A DNA stretch of 64,000 nucleotides, taken from positions 1 to 64,000 of the forward strand of contig JADFDO010000002.1 of the NCBI GenBank assembly GCA_018262855.1. Direction: 5' to 3'. Below, one piece after another: positions 62,461 to 64,000 of this stretch. The position numbers were made by a program, and so were the translations under genes. The notes beneath the pieces were generated by a model. That model did no database searches and had not been told where the DNA came from. It was given only the letters and a program-made list of their open reading frames with translations. Position 1 is the first letter of the stretch. Each line of letters begins with the position of its first letter. Source of the DNA: Methanolinea sp. (GTDB lineage: Archaea > Halobacteriota > Methanomicrobia > Methanomicrobiales > Methanospirillaceae).

Positions 62461-62490
62461 TACAGACTGTGCATGCATGCACAGTCCGTA
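62461..62490. terminator. 30-base near-perfect palindrome behind the 71-aa gene
   Basis: The central 22 bases (62465-62486, arms GACTGTGCATG / CATGCACAGTC) are a perfect palindrome; with one A-C mismatch the symmetry extends through TAC...GTA to 30 bases. It follows a T-rich run (TTTTTTCTTT) 20 bases after the stop. It could be a bidirectional transcript-end hairpin or a dimeric protein site. Confidence 0.5.
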
Positions 62491-62681
62491 TAATCCTGAT
62501 ACTATTGAGTAAGTTCAGGATCTTCATTGAATTCACCATGGCATTTTCGTGCTATTCCCCCACCCTCAAAAGCGACTCCGATGGACTATTGAGGAGGGGG
62601 ACCAAGTGCCATGCATTCATGTGATCAGGTATTGCTGCACACGTGCTATGCACTGCATGCCTGCAGAGTTGATCGGCAAAT

Positions 62682-62693
62682 TTATATTTAAAC
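62682..62693 (+). promoter_or_regulatory. TATA-like element upstream of the small TPR gene
   Basis: TTTATATTTAAA stands about 75-85 bases before the ATG at 62768 and is the only strong TBP-site match in the 327-base gap after the 71-aa gene. The rest of the gap (apart from the palindrome at 62461) shows nothing recognisable. Confidence 0.45.
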
Positions 62694-62767
62694 CGGAATT
62701 CCAGGTGCTTCTGTCAAGGGAGTTCTTAAAGAACATCCCATGACCTGATCGAAAGGGGGTAACACAG

Positions 62768-63109
62768 ATGAACCGGACAATTCTGCACATCACAGAAAAA
62801 GCTGAATATTTCAGCAGGATAGGAATGGAATCAGCGGGAAGCGGCAATTTCACAGGAGCACTTGCATCCTTTGACCAGGCATTGAAGGAGATGCCCGAGT
62901 ATGCCGCCGCCTGGAAAGAGAAAGCAAACTGCCTCGATGCAATGGGCAGGTGCGAGGATGCGATACGGTGTTATGACCGTGCAATACAGCTGGACCCGGG
63001 TGACGCCGAAGCATGGTTTGACAAGGGACTTTCTATGAAGAAACTTGGGAACGATGAAGAAGCCTTCAGATGCATGAGCAGGGGAGTGGATCTCGAACTT
63101 GGGGTATGA
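62768..63109 (+). CDS. Small TPR-repeat protein
   Basis: The 113-residue protein is almost wholly three tetratricopeptide repeats: AEYFSRIGMESAGSGNFTGALASFDQALKEMPEY, AAAWKEKANCLDAMGRCEDAIRCYDRAIQLDPGD and AEAWFDKGLSMKKLGNDEEAFRCMSRGVDLE. There is no signal or membrane segment. It is distinct from the TPR protein at 3.4 kb, though both genes have a copy of the hairpin repeat just beyond their 3' end. Its partner is unknown. Confidence 0.82.
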   Translation: MNRTILHITEKAEYFSRIGMESAGSGNFTGALASFDQALKEMPEYAAAWKEKANCLDAMGRCEDAIRCYDRAIQLDPGDAEAWFDKGLSMKKLGNDEEAFRCMSRGVDLELGV

Positions 63110-63183
63110 AAGCCATCAGAGCCCGGGAAGGGAGACTGCTTCGGCATTTGTCTTCCAGGCTCACCATATCCTTCACGTTCACT

Positions 63184-63215
63184 CCTGAATTCTTCTTATT
63201 CAGGATCTTCTTTTT
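63184..63215 (+). terminator. Hairpin plus T-tract terminator after the TPR gene
   Basis: Arms CCTGAA and TTCAGG around a 9-base loop (63184-63204) are followed by ATCTTCTTTTT. It lies 75 bases past the TPR stop and directly before repeat copy C. Confidence 0.5.
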
Positions 63216-63285
63216 ACTCTGAAAATCGCATCCGCGATTTTCATTTTGCATGCATATATCTCGAAGTGAATCATGTGGTTTTTTC
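63211..63285 (+). repeat. Intergenic hairpin repeat, copy C
   Basis: A 9-bp perfect hairpin, GAAAATCGC and GCGATTTTC around ATCC (63221-63242), is followed by ATTTTGCATGCATATATCTC, then GAATCATGTGG and a T-run. It is almost identical to copy A in the hairpin and to copy B in the tail. The remaining gap to 63526 shows no gene. Confidence 0.7.
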
Positions 63286-63526
63286 ACTCAAAAAAAGGCT
63301 CCGCCATGCTTATCTTCGACCCAAGGGTCTCTAACCTGTCCTCGTGACTTTAAAGTGTTTTGGAGAATAAACTGGGAGTCCCACGATCGACATTGCCTGG
63401 GAGGGGAATTCAACCTGAATCATATTACTCTGCCGGGGGCTCTGTAAGGGGAATCATTCCTGCCGTGAGTACAAAGATGGGAAGTACCTTTTTATTGTCT
63501 CCCGGGGCAACCACAGTATACCCGAT

Positions 63527-64000
63527 ATGCAGGAGAATATCAAGACAGGACTTCTTGAATGGTGCAGGATGAAGAATATCCCGCTGGTGGGTGTTGCGGC
63601 TGCGTCACGCTGGGAGGATCCACCTTTCACACCATGGATGCCCGAATCATTCTATCCCCGTTCGATATACCCTGACACCAGGTCGGTGATCGTCATCGGT
63701 CTTCCGGTTCACCTTCCTGTCATTGAAACCACCCCCTCGATTTACTACCACGAGCTCTATCAGACTCTCAACAGGCTCCTTGATGAGTATACCTACAAGA
63801 TTGCGGAATGGCTGAACGGGATGGATCATCCTTCAATTTTTATACCAAGGGATGGCTACGGAAGCATTGATGTCCTCCTGAAAAAGCCTGTGGCGTTCTT
63901 TTCCCACAGGCATGCCGCATACCTGGCGGGCCTCGGATCATTCGGTATGAACAACATGATCCTTACACCTGAATACGGCCCAAGGGTAAGATTTGGATCA
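63527..64000 (+). CDS. QueG-like iron-sulfur oxidoreductase, N-terminal part
   Basis: The frame opens at ATG 63527 and runs off the window after 158 codons. It contains WEDPPFTPWMPESFYPRSIYPDTRSVIVIGLPVHLPV and HRHAAYLAGLGSFGMNNMILTPEYGPRVRFGS. The AGLGxxGxNxxxLTPxxGxRVRxxx pattern is shared with epoxyqueuosine reductase (QueG) and related 4Fe-4S proteins. The cysteine clusters would lie past the window edge, so whether it is a queuosine enzyme, unlikely in an archaeon, or a relative acting on another cofactor cannot be judged. Confidence 0.7.
   Translation, partial: MQENIKTGLLEWCRMKNIPLVGVAAASRWEDPPFTPWMPESFYPRSIYPDTRSVIVIGLPVHLPVIETTPSIYYHELYQTLNRLLDEYTYKIAEWLNGMDHPSIFIPRDGYGSIDVLLKKPVAFFSHRHAAYLAGLGSFGMNNMILTPEYGPRVRFGS

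Noticed and set aside
1-64000. CRISPR array, insertion sequence, prophage or conjugative element
   Set aside because: No regularly spaced repeats, transposase, integrase or phage structural gene was seen; the window looks like core chromosome.

Overview
The window is a gene-dense stretch (roughly 54% GC by eye) of a euryarchaeal chromosome. The best guess is a methanogen of the order Methanomicrobiales. The archaeal signs are a preflagellin start, two proteasome-activating nucleotidases, PCNA with the large primase subunit, Alba, ribosomal protein S17e, an RHH-FtsZ pair, archaeosine enzymes (TGT, ArcS, RaSEA), an archaeal RNase P RNA, CobY, the phosphomevalonate dehydratase small subunit, and the 6-deoxy-5-ketofructose-phosphate/ADH route into the shikimate pathway. 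No methanogenesis gene lies in the window, so the methanogen assignment is an inference from gene content and protein style (many short lipoproteins and small membrane proteins).

Layout. 1-5.4 kb: end of an archaellin gene, a membrane-anchored HEAT-repeat protein, small membrane proteins (two are tandem paralogs), a TPR protein, a lipoprotein and MobA. 5.5-13.9 kb: DNA repair (alkylguanine methyltransferase, XPD-type helicase), adenylosuccinate lyase, FKBP prolyl isomerase, a CYTH enzyme, a phosphoesterase, a B12-binding radical SAM protein, a lipoprotein and the DUF126 protein. 13.9-18.2 kb: two PAN ATPases flanking an uncharacterised protein and MscL, then an MBF1-like regulator. 18.3-27.5 kb: a tightly overlapping aromatic operon (two ADH-synthase paralogs, DHQ synthase II, TyrA, PheA, AroA, a shikimate kinase-shikimate dehydrogenase fusion, AroC). 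It is preceded by a possible Phe/Tyr-rich leader peptide; AroD sits just beyond on the other strand. With AroD, every step from the ADH precursor to chorismate, plus the two prephenate branches, is present.

27.5-41.5 kb: U32 protein, triosephosphate isomerase, a CBS-HTH regulator, RNase P RNA (minus strand), AMMECR1 protein, a large bacterial-type basic amino acid decarboxylase, TGT-ArcS, a complete three-subunit proton-translocating transhydrogenase and a membrane protein. 41.6-51.5 kb: a short zinc-ribbon protein, M20 peptidase, MoaA, RlmE, PCNA-PriL, then ThiN, S17e, DapA, DapB, ferredoxin, Asd and Alba, all on the plus strand. 51.7-64 kb: a secreted protein, a DUF373 membrane protein, a coiled-coil protein, RHH (CdrS-like)-FtsZ with 11-bp repeats upstream, CobD-CobY, an ornithine cyclodeaminase-like protein, RaSEA, a surface protein, tRNA-Ser(UGA), a 71-aa internally duplicated protein followed by a 30-bp palindrome, a TPR protein and the start of a QueG-like iron-sulfur protein.

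The observations I rate highest are: (i) a three-copy intergenic repeat whose hairpin is kept by different base pairs in one copy and which always follows a T-tract behind a gene; (ii) the Phe/Tyr-rich mini-ORF in front of the aromatic operon; (iii) the AroK-AroE fusion; (iv) the transhydrogenase in a probable methanogen; (v) the RHH-FtsZ operon with a triple 11-bp direct repeat.
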